A DNA stretch of 11,998 nucleotides from an uncultured Spirochaetaceae bacterium (GCA_913043885.1 CAJWOB010000043.1:1-11998); one strand, 5' to 3'; positions 1 to 7,456 are shown, counted from the first letter of the stretch. The notes: generated by a model not told the origin, from the sequence alone. Numbers and translations are program-made.

Positions 1-381
1 CGCGCTCAGCCCGCCGAGCAGCTCGTTGACCCGGGCGCTGTAGGGGCGCCAGGCGGCTTGCAGGCGCTCTTTGCCCGCCTCGGTCAACCTGACCACCACC
101 ACCCGACGATCCTGTAGGTCGGCCTCGCGGGTAACCAGACCACTCCGTTCGAGCCGGTCGACTACTCCGGACGCGTTGCCGGGATCGGACCAGGCCGCCG
201 CCGCCAGCTTGGTGAGTGGTATCCCCTCGTCCGGAATGCGCATCAACGTGCCGAACTGCGCGCCGGTGAGATCCTGCGCCGCCAACACCGGCTGCAACTG
301 CCGCTTGAGCCGCAGCGCCACCCGCAGCAGGGCGCGGAACGACGCTACGGCGCTATCGCTATCCGAGGAGATCATTGCCAT
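1..381 (-). CDS. MarR-family transcriptional regulator, C-terminus cut by the window edge
   Basis: A winged helix-turn-helix repressor or activator of the MarR family, expected to bind DNA as a dimer and often to respond to small phenolic or antibiotic-like ligands. The 127 codons visible read MAMISSDSDSAVASF at the start. The probable recognition-helix region is around residues 66-80 (SDPGNASGVVDRLERSG). The wing contains the family signature DLQDRRVVVVRLTEAG at residues 88-103, which is diagnostic for MarR. The final dimerisation helix runs past base 1. Two in-frame starts are possible. ATG at 381 would be leaderless from the promoter proposed at 389-416. ATG at 375 has AGGA (384-381) 5 bases upstream. 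The gene is divergent from the YchF-like gene and probably autoregulates through the shared intergenic region (inference). The family call is secure; ligand and targets are unknown. Confidence 0.9.
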   Translation of the reverse strand, partial: MAMISSDSDSAVASFRALLRVALRLKRQLQPVLAAQDLTGAQFGTLMRIPDEGIPLTKLAAAAWSDPGNASGVVDRLERSGLVTREADLQDRRVVVVRLTEAGKERLQAAWRPYSARVNELLGGLSA

Positions 382-388
382 CCTAAAC

Positions 389-416
389 GTTATCGTCGCA
401 AATATTGCAGTAACAA
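389..416 (-). promoter_or_regulatory. Candidate marR promoter with overlapping operator-like inverted repeat
   Basis: Read on the minus strand, TTGTTA (416-411), a 16-base spacer and GATAAC (394-389) each match 4 of 6 bases of the sigma-70 -35 and -10 hexamers. Between them lies the inverted repeat GCAA-ATA-TTGC (398-408), in the AT-rich core of an otherwise GC-rich region. MarR proteins usually bind such palindromes between or over the -35 and -10 elements, so autoregulation is plausible. The predicted transcription start falls about at the ATG at 381. No clear promoter was seen for the divergent YchF-like gene in the rest of this 94-bp gap. Confidence 0.35.
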
Positions 417-475
417 GGAAGTCGTGGCGCCGTGGGCGTCGTAGGTGGGTGGATGGGGTACGCTCACCGAGCAGC

Positions 476-1165
476 ATGAAGGTCTATTCTCAGGGGCTCA
501 GCCTCGCCGGCTCCCTCACTCTTCAGGACCCCATCGTCGCCACTCTGGCCGACCGGTTTCGCTCCGAGAAGCAGGTGTACTTCGAGGTGAAGTTCGAGTC
601 CGAGTACCGTGAACGCGCCGATGCGTTCCTGATCGGCGCCGCCGACCGGCTCGATTGGATCCTTGAGGACACCGAGGTGATAGAACGCAATCAGTACAAC
701 GATCCCGATCGGGTCGCGCTGTGTACTCGCGCGCTGGAGATCCTCGAGCAGGGTCAGCTGTTGTGCGAGGTGGACCTCGAAAGCGAGGAGCGCGGCTACC
801 TGCGGGGGCTCAACGTCGCCACCGCCCGGCCAGGGCGCACCTGCGAGGTGGCGCCAGAAGGCGAGACGCTGCATCGGCTGCTCCACCAGCTGCACACCGA
901 GTGCGGGCGGATGTTCTTCTACACGGCCGGCAAGAGCGAGGCCCGGGTGTGGGACGTGGAGGCCGGAGCAACGGCACCCGAGGCGGCCGGGCGAATTCAC
1001 AGCGATCTGCAGCGCGGCTTCATCCGCGCCGAGGTGTACAGCAGCAACGATCTGGACCGCTTCGCAACCCCGCAGGAGGCGAAGAGCGCGGGGCTGCTGC
1101 AGCTGGTCGACCGCGACTACGTCATAGCGCCGGGCGACGTCATCGACGTGAAGTTCAACGTGTGA
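476..1165 (+). CDS. YchF-like protein lacking the GTPase core (DUF933/TGS domain protein)
   Basis: A 229-residue relative of the ribosome-associated ATPase YchF. The C-terminal TGS-like (DUF933) domain is clear at residues 143-229: FFYTAGKSEARVWDVEAG, TAPEAAGRIHSD, RGFIRAEV and a terminal GDVIDVKFNV, all close to the YchF consensus. The middle (residues 44-120, ending RGLNVATARP) resembles the YchF helical arm (typically '...LLTAKP'). The first 40 residues resemble the start of the YchF DPRL segment. The P-loop, the DxxG motif and the NKxD-type specificity motif are all absent, so nucleotide hydrolysis is not expected. It may keep a ribosome- or RNA-binding role (inference). The start is ATG at 476; the in-frame reading extends upstream to base 71 but that part looks non-coding and opposes the marR gene. 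GTG at 449 is an alternative. No strong ribosome binding site is seen. It ends 31 bp before the next gene on the same strand. Confidence 0.8.
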   Translation: MKVYSQGLSLAGSLTLQDPIVATLADRFRSEKQVYFEVKFESEYRERADAFLIGAADRLDWILEDTEVIERNQYNDPDRVALCTRALEILEQGQLLCEVDLESEERGYLRGLNVATARPGRTCEVAPEGETLHRLLHQLHTECGRMFFYTAGKSEARVWDVEAGATAPEAAGRIHSDLQRGFIRAEVYSSNDLDRFATPQEAKSAGLLQLVDRDYVIAPGDVIDVKFNV

Positions 1166-1196
1166 GTGGCCCGCGGCGGGCTGGAGTGGGGCCAAT

Positions 1197-4037
1197 GTGA
1201 CCCGCGCCGCGGCGCTGCCGGTCGCCCTACTCCTACTGGCGGCGGTCGGGGCGATGGGCCAGCGCGACCCTGGCGCCGTGTTCGAGTGCGGCATGACCCA
1301 CTACCGGGAGGGCGAGCTGGCTCAGGCCAGGGCGCGCTTCCTGCAGGCCGCCGACGTCTTCGATCGCGCTGCCGGCGCAGACGACCAGCAGCAGCTCTAT
1401 CAGTTGTACAGCCTCTCGTGGGCGGGGCTAGCCGCGCAGGAGTTGGGCGACGCCGATGCGGCCGTCGCCGACTACGAGGCTGCACTGGGCCTTGCCGAGA
1501 AGCTCGAGAACAGCGACAAGATCAGCCGGTTGACCGCCAGCATCGGGATGGTGGCCTTCGAGGCCGGCAGGCTGGAGCGAGCGGAAGAGGCCTTCTTGCG
1601 CTCCCGCGACCTGAATCGGCGGTTCCGGCGCTGGGAGTTCCTGCTCCACGACCTCGAAAACTGACCGTGGTAGCGCGTCGGGCGGGGCGCTTCGAGGACG
1701 CCGCCGGGCACGCGCAGGAGCGCATCGACCTGCTGCGCAGCCTCGACCGCTGCGAAGAGCTGGCCGTCGCGATCAACGACTTCGGCGCGATGGCGGTGGA
1801 GTTCGGCCGCTACGCCGATGGCATCGCCCGCTACGAGGAGGCGCTGGAGCTGAATCAACAGCTGGGCCGCACCGACGAAATGGCCATCCAGCTGACCAAC
1901 ATCGGCCATGCCCACCAGCAACAGGGGGACTACCGGTTGGCGCGACAGCTATTCGAGAAGGCGCTCGGTATCGCGCGACGCCAGCGCATGACCGATCTGC
2001 AGACGGCGCTGCTCAACAACATCGGTGAGCTCTACCGCGCCTGGGGACTCGATCGGGAGGCCATCGAGCTCTACCGGGAGGCAATTGCCCAGGAGACGCG
2101 CAGCGGCAGCGGCGACTCGCTCGCCAGCCTGTACAACAACCTCGGACAGGCCCATCGCAGTCTGTACCAGTGGGAGTCGGCGCAAGAGGCCTACCAGCTG
2201 GCCGAGCGGTACGTGCTGCAAGGGGAAGATCGCGCGCTCACTGCCACGGTACTGAGCAACCGCGGGGAGCTGCAGCGCGAGCTCGGCGATCTGGATGGCG
2301 CCGCCGCACTGTACCAACGGGTGCTGGCCATCGACCAGGAGCTGGGCGTGCCGGCTCGCGTGGCGATACGGCGCAACAACCTCGCCCTGGTGGAGCTTAC
2401 CCGGGGCAATGTCGCCGACGCAGCCGAGATGCTCGCCGCTGCCCTCGAGCCGCTACGGGAGGCAGGGGAGCTCGTCGACGTCGGCCGCATCCAGCAGAAC
2501 CTGGGCGAGGCCTACTTCACGCTGGGAAGGTTCGGCGAGGCGGCGGGTTCGTATGCCGAGGCCGTTGCCGTCAAGGAGCAGCTGCGTACCACCGCCACCG
2601 GTGCGGCCCGGCGCGACTACATGGCCAGCGAGCTGACCAGCTATCAGTCGCTGGCGCTCGCCGCCGCCAAATACCTCGCCGACCAGCTCGGAGAGCGGAT
2701 GCAGGTGGCGCTAACATTCGCCGGCCTGGAGGCTGCCCGGCAGTCGCTGGCCGAAGGCGACGCCATGCTGCGGTTCGCCAACATCGGGATGCCCAGCCCG
2801 ATCGCGATCCTGGCGACGCCGGCGGACGTGGTGGCCACCACGCTCGACACGGAGGCATTCCTGGCCGAGGTGGAGGCGTCCTTTGCGGAACAGCTGGCGG
2901 CGCTCGACCGCCGCAATCGGAGCGGCGAGGATCTGGCCGCGGCGCGGCGCGGCGGACGCCGGCGACCCCATCGCCCTTTTGAGTGGAAGGTTCGATCGTG
3001 TGGTGGCCCTGTTTCGGTCGCTGCTGGATCGGCCGGCGCTGCGCCGCCGCGACCGCCAGGCCCGTGACGAGCTGGCGACGGCGTTCTATCGCTTCCTGGT
3101 GGCGCCGATGGAAGCACACGGACTCGCCACAGCCCGACGGCTCATCGTGTTTCGGGATGGGGTCCTGTCGTTTCTGCCCTTCGAGGTGTTCCGCGATGCC
3201 GCTGGCGCCTACCTAATCGAGCGCTTCCATGTGAAGTGCCGGCAGTCGCTCACCGTGTCGTAGCTGATTGCCTCTCGCCGCCACGACGCCGATCGGGAGC
3301 CGCTGCTGGCAATGGGCGGAGCGAGCTATGCCGTCGCCACGGGCGACCCTGCCACTGGCGACCCTGCCCCACTGGCCGTTGTCGAGGCGCGGGACATCGT
3401 GTCGCGGGGCGGTGACACCCGCGGTGCGTTCCAGCGGATCGGGCGAGCCACCTGGAGTCAGCTACCCGGCAGCGCCGAGTAGGCGCGTGCCATCGCCCGC
3501 ATTACCGGCGGCAGCGCGATGACCGGCTCCGACGTCAGCGAGAGCGAGGTACGGCGTCTATCGGAAAGCGGGCAGCTACGCCGGTACCGGGTGCTGCACT
3601 TCGCCACCCACGGCATGGTGCTGCCGGAGGCCCCCGAGCTCTCGTCACTGGTGCTTTCGCACGTAGCGGACCCCGCCGCCGGCGCGGAGGGTATCGACGG
3701 CTATCTGACCATGGCGGAGATAGCGAATCTGGACATCGCCGCCGACTTCGTGAATCTATCGGCCTGTGACACCGGCCTTGGCCGCATCTATGGCGGTGAG
3801 GGTGTGGTCGGATTGACCCAGGCCTTCCTCGTCGCCGGGGCCAACTCGCTCTCCGTGTCGCTGTGGCAAGTCGCCGACGAGGCCACGAGCCGATTCATGA
3901 CCGGGCTGTATCGATTGGTGGAGGAGGAGGGGCTGAGCCACGCCGAGGCAATGACGGCGATGAAGCGGCGCTTCCTGGAGGAGGAGAGCACCGCACGCCT
4001 CTTCTTCTGGGCGCCGTTCGTGTACTACGGCGCTTGA
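1197..4037 (+). pseudogene. Secreted TPR-CHAT caspase-like protease, disrupted by two frameshifts and two TAG stops
   Basis: CHAT proteins are caspase-family cysteine peptidases, often with TPR arrays that sense a partner. The GTG start at 1197 has GGAG at 1183-1186. It opens a signal peptide (TRAAALPVALLLLAAVGAMG), so the product would be exported. About eleven TPR units of roughly 40 residues follow in the joined reading. The CHAT domain occupies about 3000-4037: VFRDGVLSFLPFEVF, VLHFATHG with catalytic His codon 3609-3611, LSACDTGLG with catalytic Cys codon 3765-3767, then GANSLSVSLWQV and FFWAPFVYYGA. The reading uses one frame to about 1660, a second to about 2950, then the first again. 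It is also interrupted by TAG at 3261-3263 and 3480-3482. Protein similarity continues across all four lesions, so this was one gene of about 946 codons. True decay or local sequence errors are both possible. Its end overlaps the acyltransferase stop by 13 bp. Confidence 0.85.
3339..3368 (+). repeat. Two tandem 15-bp units inside the CHAT region
   Basis: ACGGGCGACCCTGCC and ACTGGCGACCCTGCC lie head to tail and differ at one base. In the CHAT reading frame they encode TGDPA twice. They sit in a loop between the two halves of the CHAT domain, so the duplication keeps frame and is probably a simple in-frame slippage event. Confidence 0.7.
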
Positions 4038-5266
4038 GCGTCGATCGTTGGGCCGGCCTGGGGCGGACCGGCGCCTGACGCGGCGGCATCGCTGCGGCGG
4101 GCCAGAAGCTGTTCAGTAAACCATACCCACTTCAGCACCGACTCCCTGGCCATCTCCAGCTCCATATAGCTGGTCCCCACGCGCAGTGTGAGTCGGCGTC
4201 GCATATCCACCGTGGGAGCTGCGACCGTGTCGAGGGGGGCGCTCCAGGGCAGCGGTCCATCGACCACCAGCTCGTCGGGAAGGAGCCGCAATACCCCGTC
4301 ACCGACCAGTCGAGGCCGCGGCTTGGTGATGTCCCACAGCTTCATTGGCTCGCTTTCCAGGATGGTTGTCCGGCCGAAGCGGTCTCCTGCCAGCTGATGC
4401 TGCTCGGCCAGCGCTACCACCTCAGGCAGCGTGTGGCTGCGCGCGCCGTCCAGAGAAACCAGGCGGCAGTCCCAGTCGACGCGCCAGCGCGATCGACAGG
4501 AGCTACACCGCACCCGGTTTCCCTCCTCGATGAAGGATCTGATCTCTCCACACACCGGACACGCCCAGGCAACGTTGGAGATGCCGGCCGCCAGATCGCG
4601 CCCGGTGAGGGGGAACCGCGGCTCCTCCATCGGGTCGACGGCAATCGCCTTCCGGATGTGCTCGCTGATCTGATCGGGGGTCTCCGTGTCGAAGGTCTGC
4701 GGCGGGTCCAATTCAACCAGGACGGTGCCGCGGCGCATGCGCTCGGCCCAGCGTGGCGACTGGCGGTAGGCGTTGCGGATGCGGCAGGTCACCACCGGCA
4801 GCTTCAACAGGGCGACCAGCTTCTCGATGCCGGGAACCAGCGGCAGCGGCTTACCGTCCCAACTGCGTTGCCCCTCCGGGAACACGCCGATGGAGGCGCC
4901 CAGGTCCGCCCATCGGCGGAGCTGCATGATGGCGCGCACATCGGATGTGTACTTCTTCTTGGGCACGCCGCCGTACGCGGTGATGAACTGGCCGATAGCG
5001 CTCGAGCGAATGTTGGACTCGGTGGCGAGCATGTTGATGTGCCGGCGGGCGGCAATGACCAGACTCGGCGGGTCGAAGAGCCCGGTATGGTTGGCGAGGA
5101 ACAGGTAGGGGTCCCTCGGCTGCAGCTGGTCGGCGCCGGTGACGCGCAGCGGCGCCCAGTGGCGCATGCCAAGGCGGAACAGTCCGCTGGTGACCCGCAC
5201 CTGGACCCGCAGCCGGTGGAGGTTTTCCTTGGTCGGCGGCAGACTGCTCAGGCCGCGGCTCGCCAC
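4025..5266 (-). CDS. PlsC-type 1-acylglycerol-phosphate acyltransferase with internal zinc ribbon
   Basis: A glycerolipid acyltransferase that would transfer a fatty acyl chain to lysophosphatidate or a related lipid at the inner membrane. Of its 413 residues, the N-terminal half holds the family motifs. These are NHTGLFD with the catalytic HX4D pair H60 and D65, FPEGQRS at residues 129-135 (phosphate binding), and KLPVVTCRIRNAYR around 155-168 (motif IV). After residue 230 the protein departs from a plain PlsC. C236/C239 and C254/C257 form a CPVC-x14-CSSC zinc ribbon, followed by about 130 residues of beta-rich sequence that I do not recognise, perhaps PH-like. The only good start is GTG at 5266. 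It has no ribosome binding site but lies at the predicted transcription start of the promoter at 5273-5301. The gene converges on the CHAT gene and is divergent from the SCP2-like gene. Substrate specificity is unknown. Confidence 0.85.
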   Translation of the reverse strand: MASRGLSSLPPTKENLHRLRVQVRVTSGLFRLGMRHWAPLRVTGADQLQPRDPYLFLANHTGLFDPPSLVIAARRHINMLATESNIRSSAIGQFITAYGGVPKKKYTSDVRAIMQLRRWADLGASIGVFPEGQRSWDGKPLPLVPGIEKLVALLKLPVVTCRIRNAYRQSPRWAERMRRGTVLVELDPPQTFDTETPDQISEHIRKAIAVDPMEEPRFPLTGRDLAAGISNVAWACPVCGEIRSFIEEGNRVRCSSCRSRWRVDWDCRLVSLDGARSHTLPEVVALAEQHQLAGDRFGRTTILESEPMKLWDITKPRPRLVGDGVLRLLPDELVVDGPLPWSAPLDTVAAPTVDMRRRLTLRVGTSYMELEMARESVLKWVWFTEQLLARRSDAAASGAGPPQAGPTIDAQAP

Positions 5267-5272
5267 CGACGC

Positions 5273-5301
5273 AAGCTAGGAGTGGCCAGTTCCACTGTCA
5301 A
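5273..5301 (-). promoter_or_regulatory. Sigma-70-type promoter for the acyltransferase gene, predicted leaderless transcript
   Basis: On the minus strand a perfect -35 hexamer TTGACA (5301-5296) is followed by a 17-base spacer and TAGCTT (5278-5273). The latter keeps the most conserved TA...T positions of the -10. Six bases downstream is G5266, the first base of the GTG start, so the mRNA would begin at or next to the start codon. This agrees with the lack of any purine-rich ribosome binding site upstream of that GTG. Confidence 0.5.
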
Positions 5302-5339
5302 GCTGTAGGCTGCCGCCCCGTTCCCGTGGAGGAAGTGGG

Positions 5340-6128
5340 TTGAACGCCGATCTCATCAAGTCTTACCTCTACCTCCACGCCGTCCTGCCGCAGCTGACCA
5401 CGATTGCTGCCCGCGACGAGCAAGCGCGCGCCGCCATCGACGGCCGGGCGGCGTCCATTCAGCTGCGCACCGTCCGCGGGCCACGCGCGCGCCTGCATGC
5501 TAACGGCAGCGGGCTGTCGTTTGCCCGCGAGCTGCGGCCTCTGCCGTCGCTGGGGCTATTGCTGCCGAGCCCCGCCGTGGCGGTGCGAATGTTCGGCGGT
5601 GGGCGCGCTACGCCGCTGCCGTGGTGGGGGCTGTGGCGCCCCGGCATCATCGGCCTGCTGCGCGTTCTGACCGGTCGTCTTGCCTTCTATCTGACCGCCT
5701 CGAAGGAGGAGCTCGAACGAGCTGCCTGTTTCGACGCGGCGGTCGGGCTGCGGCTGGCGGTAATGGTCTACGCCATCGCCGTGCTCACCGAGCACCTGCC
5801 GGAGGCCCGGCAGGCGGCGGCCGACGCGCCGGAAGGGGTGGCGGAGTTCCGATTCGCCGACGGGAGCGCTGGATCGGTTCGCCTCTCGTGCCCTAGGGAA
5901 GGGCCGATGCGGGCGTTCCTGGTGGACGGCGGTGTCACGGAATCGCAGGCGGCGCCCGCCAACCTGATCGTCGAGTTTCAGGATACCCGCACCGCGTTGG
6001 GGGTGCTCTCGGGTGAGTGGGACATCTGGCTCGCGATCGGTCAGGCACAGATCAAGATCCGCGGCCACTTCCCGCTGGCGCAGACAATCCTGCGCATCAT
6101 GGGCCGGGTCGGCCAGTTCCTCGGCTAG
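5340..6128 (+). CDS. SCP2-like sterol/lipid-binding domain protein
   Basis: A 262-residue soluble protein of uncertain role. The C-terminal part (about residues 166-258) resembles the SCP2 lipid-carrier fold. It has a strand with FRFADGSAGSV, another with NLIVEFQDTRTALGVLSGEWD, then WLAIGQAQIKIRGHFPLAQTILRIM; the '...I.I.G....A..ILR.M' pattern is typical of the SCP2 end. The N-terminal part (to about 160) is helical, with a Gly/Pro-rich stretch at 70-100 and a hydrophobic segment at about 135-150, and I do not recognise it. The start is TTG at 5340, supported by the strong Shine-Dalgarno GGAGGAA at 5328-5334. The gene ends 4 bp before the GTG of the aminotransferase, so the two are very likely cotranscribed and coupled. 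SCP2 assignment is by pattern only; a hydrophobic substrate handed to or from the aminotransferase partner is speculation. Confidence 0.6.
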   Translation: MNADLIKSYLYLHAVLPQLTTIAARDEQARAAIDGRAASIQLRTVRGPRARLHANGSGLSFARELRPLPSLGLLLPSPAVAVRMFGGGRATPLPWWGLWRPGIIGLLRVLTGRLAFYLTASKEELERAACFDAAVGLRLAVMVYAIAVLTEHLPEARQAAADAPEGVAEFRFADGSAGSVRLSCPREGPMRAFLVDGGVTESQAAPANLIVEFQDTRTALGVLSGEWDIWLAIGQAQIKIRGHFPLAQTILRIMGRVGQFLG

Positions 6129-6132
6129 ACAC

Positions 6133-7377
6133 GTGGGCCACCGACTGGCTGCCAGTGACGCTCTGTTTGCCCGCGCCGCCCAGGTGGTGCCACGCGGTAT
6201 CTACGGCACCCGTGGACCGCTCCTGGTGGTTCCCGGCTCCTATCCGCTATTCGTTCGCAACGGCCGTGGCGCTCGCTTCTGGGACGTCGACGGCAATGAG
6301 TACATCGACTACATGTGCGGCTTCGGCTCGATCATCCTCGGCTACGCGGATGCCGAGGTGGACGCCGCCAGCCGCGAGGCGGAAGCGTCGGGGTTCAGCT
6401 TCAGCCAGCCTACCGAGCACTTCGTGGCGCTGGCGGAGCGCCTCAGCCAGCAGATCGACGGCATGGCCTGGGCGCTGTTCACAAAGAACGGTTCGGACGC
6501 TACCACCTACGCGGTGCAGGTAGCCCGCGCCGCCACCGGGCGGCGCAAGGTGCTGTGCGCACGCGATGCCTACCACGGCTCCTACCCCTGGTCGACGCCT
6601 GGCGACGCCGGCCTGCTGCCCGAGGATACCGCGCACATTCACGACTTCGTGTGGAACCATCTGGGATCGGTGCAGCGGCTGATCGAGCAGCATCGGGGGG
6701 ATATCGCCGCGGCGGTAGTCACCCCCTATCACCACCCGGCGTTCGATGACTCGGAGCTCTCGGCGAACGGCTTCCTGCAGGAGCTGTGTCGGCTGGCGCG
6801 GGCGGAGGGGTTTCTGATCGTCAGCGACGACATTCGCGTTGGGTTTCGGGCGTCCTTGCGCGGCGCGCACACGGTGTTCGACTACCAGCCCGATCTGGTG
6901 TGCCTGTCCAAGGCCATTGCCAACGGTTACCCGCTGGCGGTGTGCCTGGGCAGCGAGGAGGTGCGGCGCGCCGCCTCCAGCGTGTTCACGACGGGTACGT
7001 TCTGGATGCACCACGGCCCGATGGCGGCCGCCCACGCCTGCATGGACCGGCTGGCGGCGAGCGACGGGGTGGCGCAGATGGCGGCCCGCGGCCAGCAGTT
7101 GATCGACGGGCTACAGCAAGTGGCGACGCGCCACGGCCAGCGACTGACGATTACCGGGCTACCGGCGATGCCGAAGGTGCGGTTCGTCGCGGATCGGGAC
7201 ATGTTCCGGCTGCAGGCGTTCTGTGCCGCGGCGACACGCCGAGGCGCCTACTTCCACCCCCACCACAACTGGTTCGTGACCACCGCCCATAGCGAGGAGG
7301 ACGTGCAGCGCACCGTGGAGATTGCCGACGCGGCGATGGCGGAGACGGTCGCAGCGGGGGACCGCCCCTTCGCCTGA
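6133..7377 (+). CDS. Class III aminotransferase, glutamate-1-semialdehyde aminomutase-like
   Basis: A PLP-dependent fold-type I enzyme of 414 residues, near the usual length for glutamate-1-semialdehyde 2,1-aminomutases. Motifs in order are FWDVDGNEYIDYMCGFGSIILGY, then TKNGSDATTYAVQVARAATGR (the family 'NGTDATxxAxRLAR' segment). DDIRVGFR follows at 232-239, with D232 expected to bind the pyridine nitrogen. SKAIANGYPLAV has K260 as the Schiff-base lysine, and TTGTFWMHHGPMAAAHA is the family 'SGTYxxNPxAxAAA' region. The long upstream extension to 6013 would overlap the SCP2-like gene in another frame and lacks similarity, so GTG at 6133 is preferred. No ribosome binding site is seen, which suggests translational coupling to the upstream stop 4 bp away. 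The absence of haem-synthesis neighbours, and RVGFR in place of the usual 'MTGFR', argue that it is not necessarily hemL. The substrate is unknown. Confidence 0.85.
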   Translation: MGHRLAASDALFARAAQVVPRGIYGTRGPLLVVPGSYPLFVRNGRGARFWDVDGNEYIDYMCGFGSIILGYADAEVDAASREAEASGFSFSQPTEHFVALAERLSQQIDGMAWALFTKNGSDATTYAVQVARAATGRRKVLCARDAYHGSYPWSTPGDAGLLPEDTAHIHDFVWNHLGSVQRLIEQHRGDIAAAVVTPYHHPAFDDSELSANGFLQELCRLARAEGFLIVSDDIRVGFRASLRGAHTVFDYQPDLVCLSKAIANGYPLAVCLGSEEVRRAASSVFTTGTFWMHHGPMAAAHACMDRLAASDGVAQMAARGQQLIDGLQQVATRHGQRLTITGLPAMPKVRFVADRDMFRLQAFCAAATRRGAYFHPHHNWFVTTAHSEEDVQRTVEIADAAMAETVAAGDRPFA

Positions 7378-7391
7378 GCCTATCCGTTCGT

Positions 7392-7421
7392 TTGACCCAG
7401 GCAGGACGGCACGCTCATACT
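7392..7421 (+). promoter_or_regulatory. Candidate promoter for the symporter-antiporter operon
   Basis: TTGACC (7392-7397, 5 of 6 bases of the -35) and CATACT (7416-7421, 4 of 6 of the -10) are separated by 18 bases. They lie in the 89-bp gap between the aminotransferase stop and the symporter start. This would give a leader of about 40 bases carrying the GGAGGT ribosome binding site, and marks the transport pair as its own transcription unit. Confidence 0.4.
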
Positions 7422-7456
7422 CGCTCGGCCGTCGCCCACGCTATCAGTACGCCAAC

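Noticed and set aside
71..475. N-terminal extension of the YchF-like protein back to base 71
   Set aside because: This part overlaps the marR gene on the other strand, which has a clear MarR signature; the extension is Arg/Ser-rich with no YchF G-domain motifs.
464..1294. Minus-strand open frame of 276 codons opposite the YchF-like gene
   Set aside because: The plus-strand product matches the YchF C-terminal domain through its last residue; the minus frame has no family features.
3261..3482. Genetic code with TAG reassigned
   Set aside because: TAG is the terminal stop of the acyltransferase, SCP2-like, antiporter and DUF1592 genes, and the same CHAT gene also carries frameshifts, so decay or error is simpler.
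1197..4037. TPR-CHAT as part of a type III-E CRISPR (Craspase-like) system
   Set aside because: There is no CRISPR array, no Cas effector nearby, and the protein has a signal peptide, which fits exported TPR-CHAT proteins instead.
4397..5308. Plus-strand open frame of 303 codons opposite the acyltransferase
   Set aside because: The acyltransferase motifs (HX4D, FPEGxRS, zinc ribbon) establish the minus strand as coding; the plus-strand translation is low-complexity.
6013..6132. Extended N-terminus of the aminotransferase starting at ATG 6013
   Set aside because: It would overlap the conserved end of the SCP2-like gene in another frame and shows no aminotransferase similarity; GTG 6133 begins the family-like sequence.
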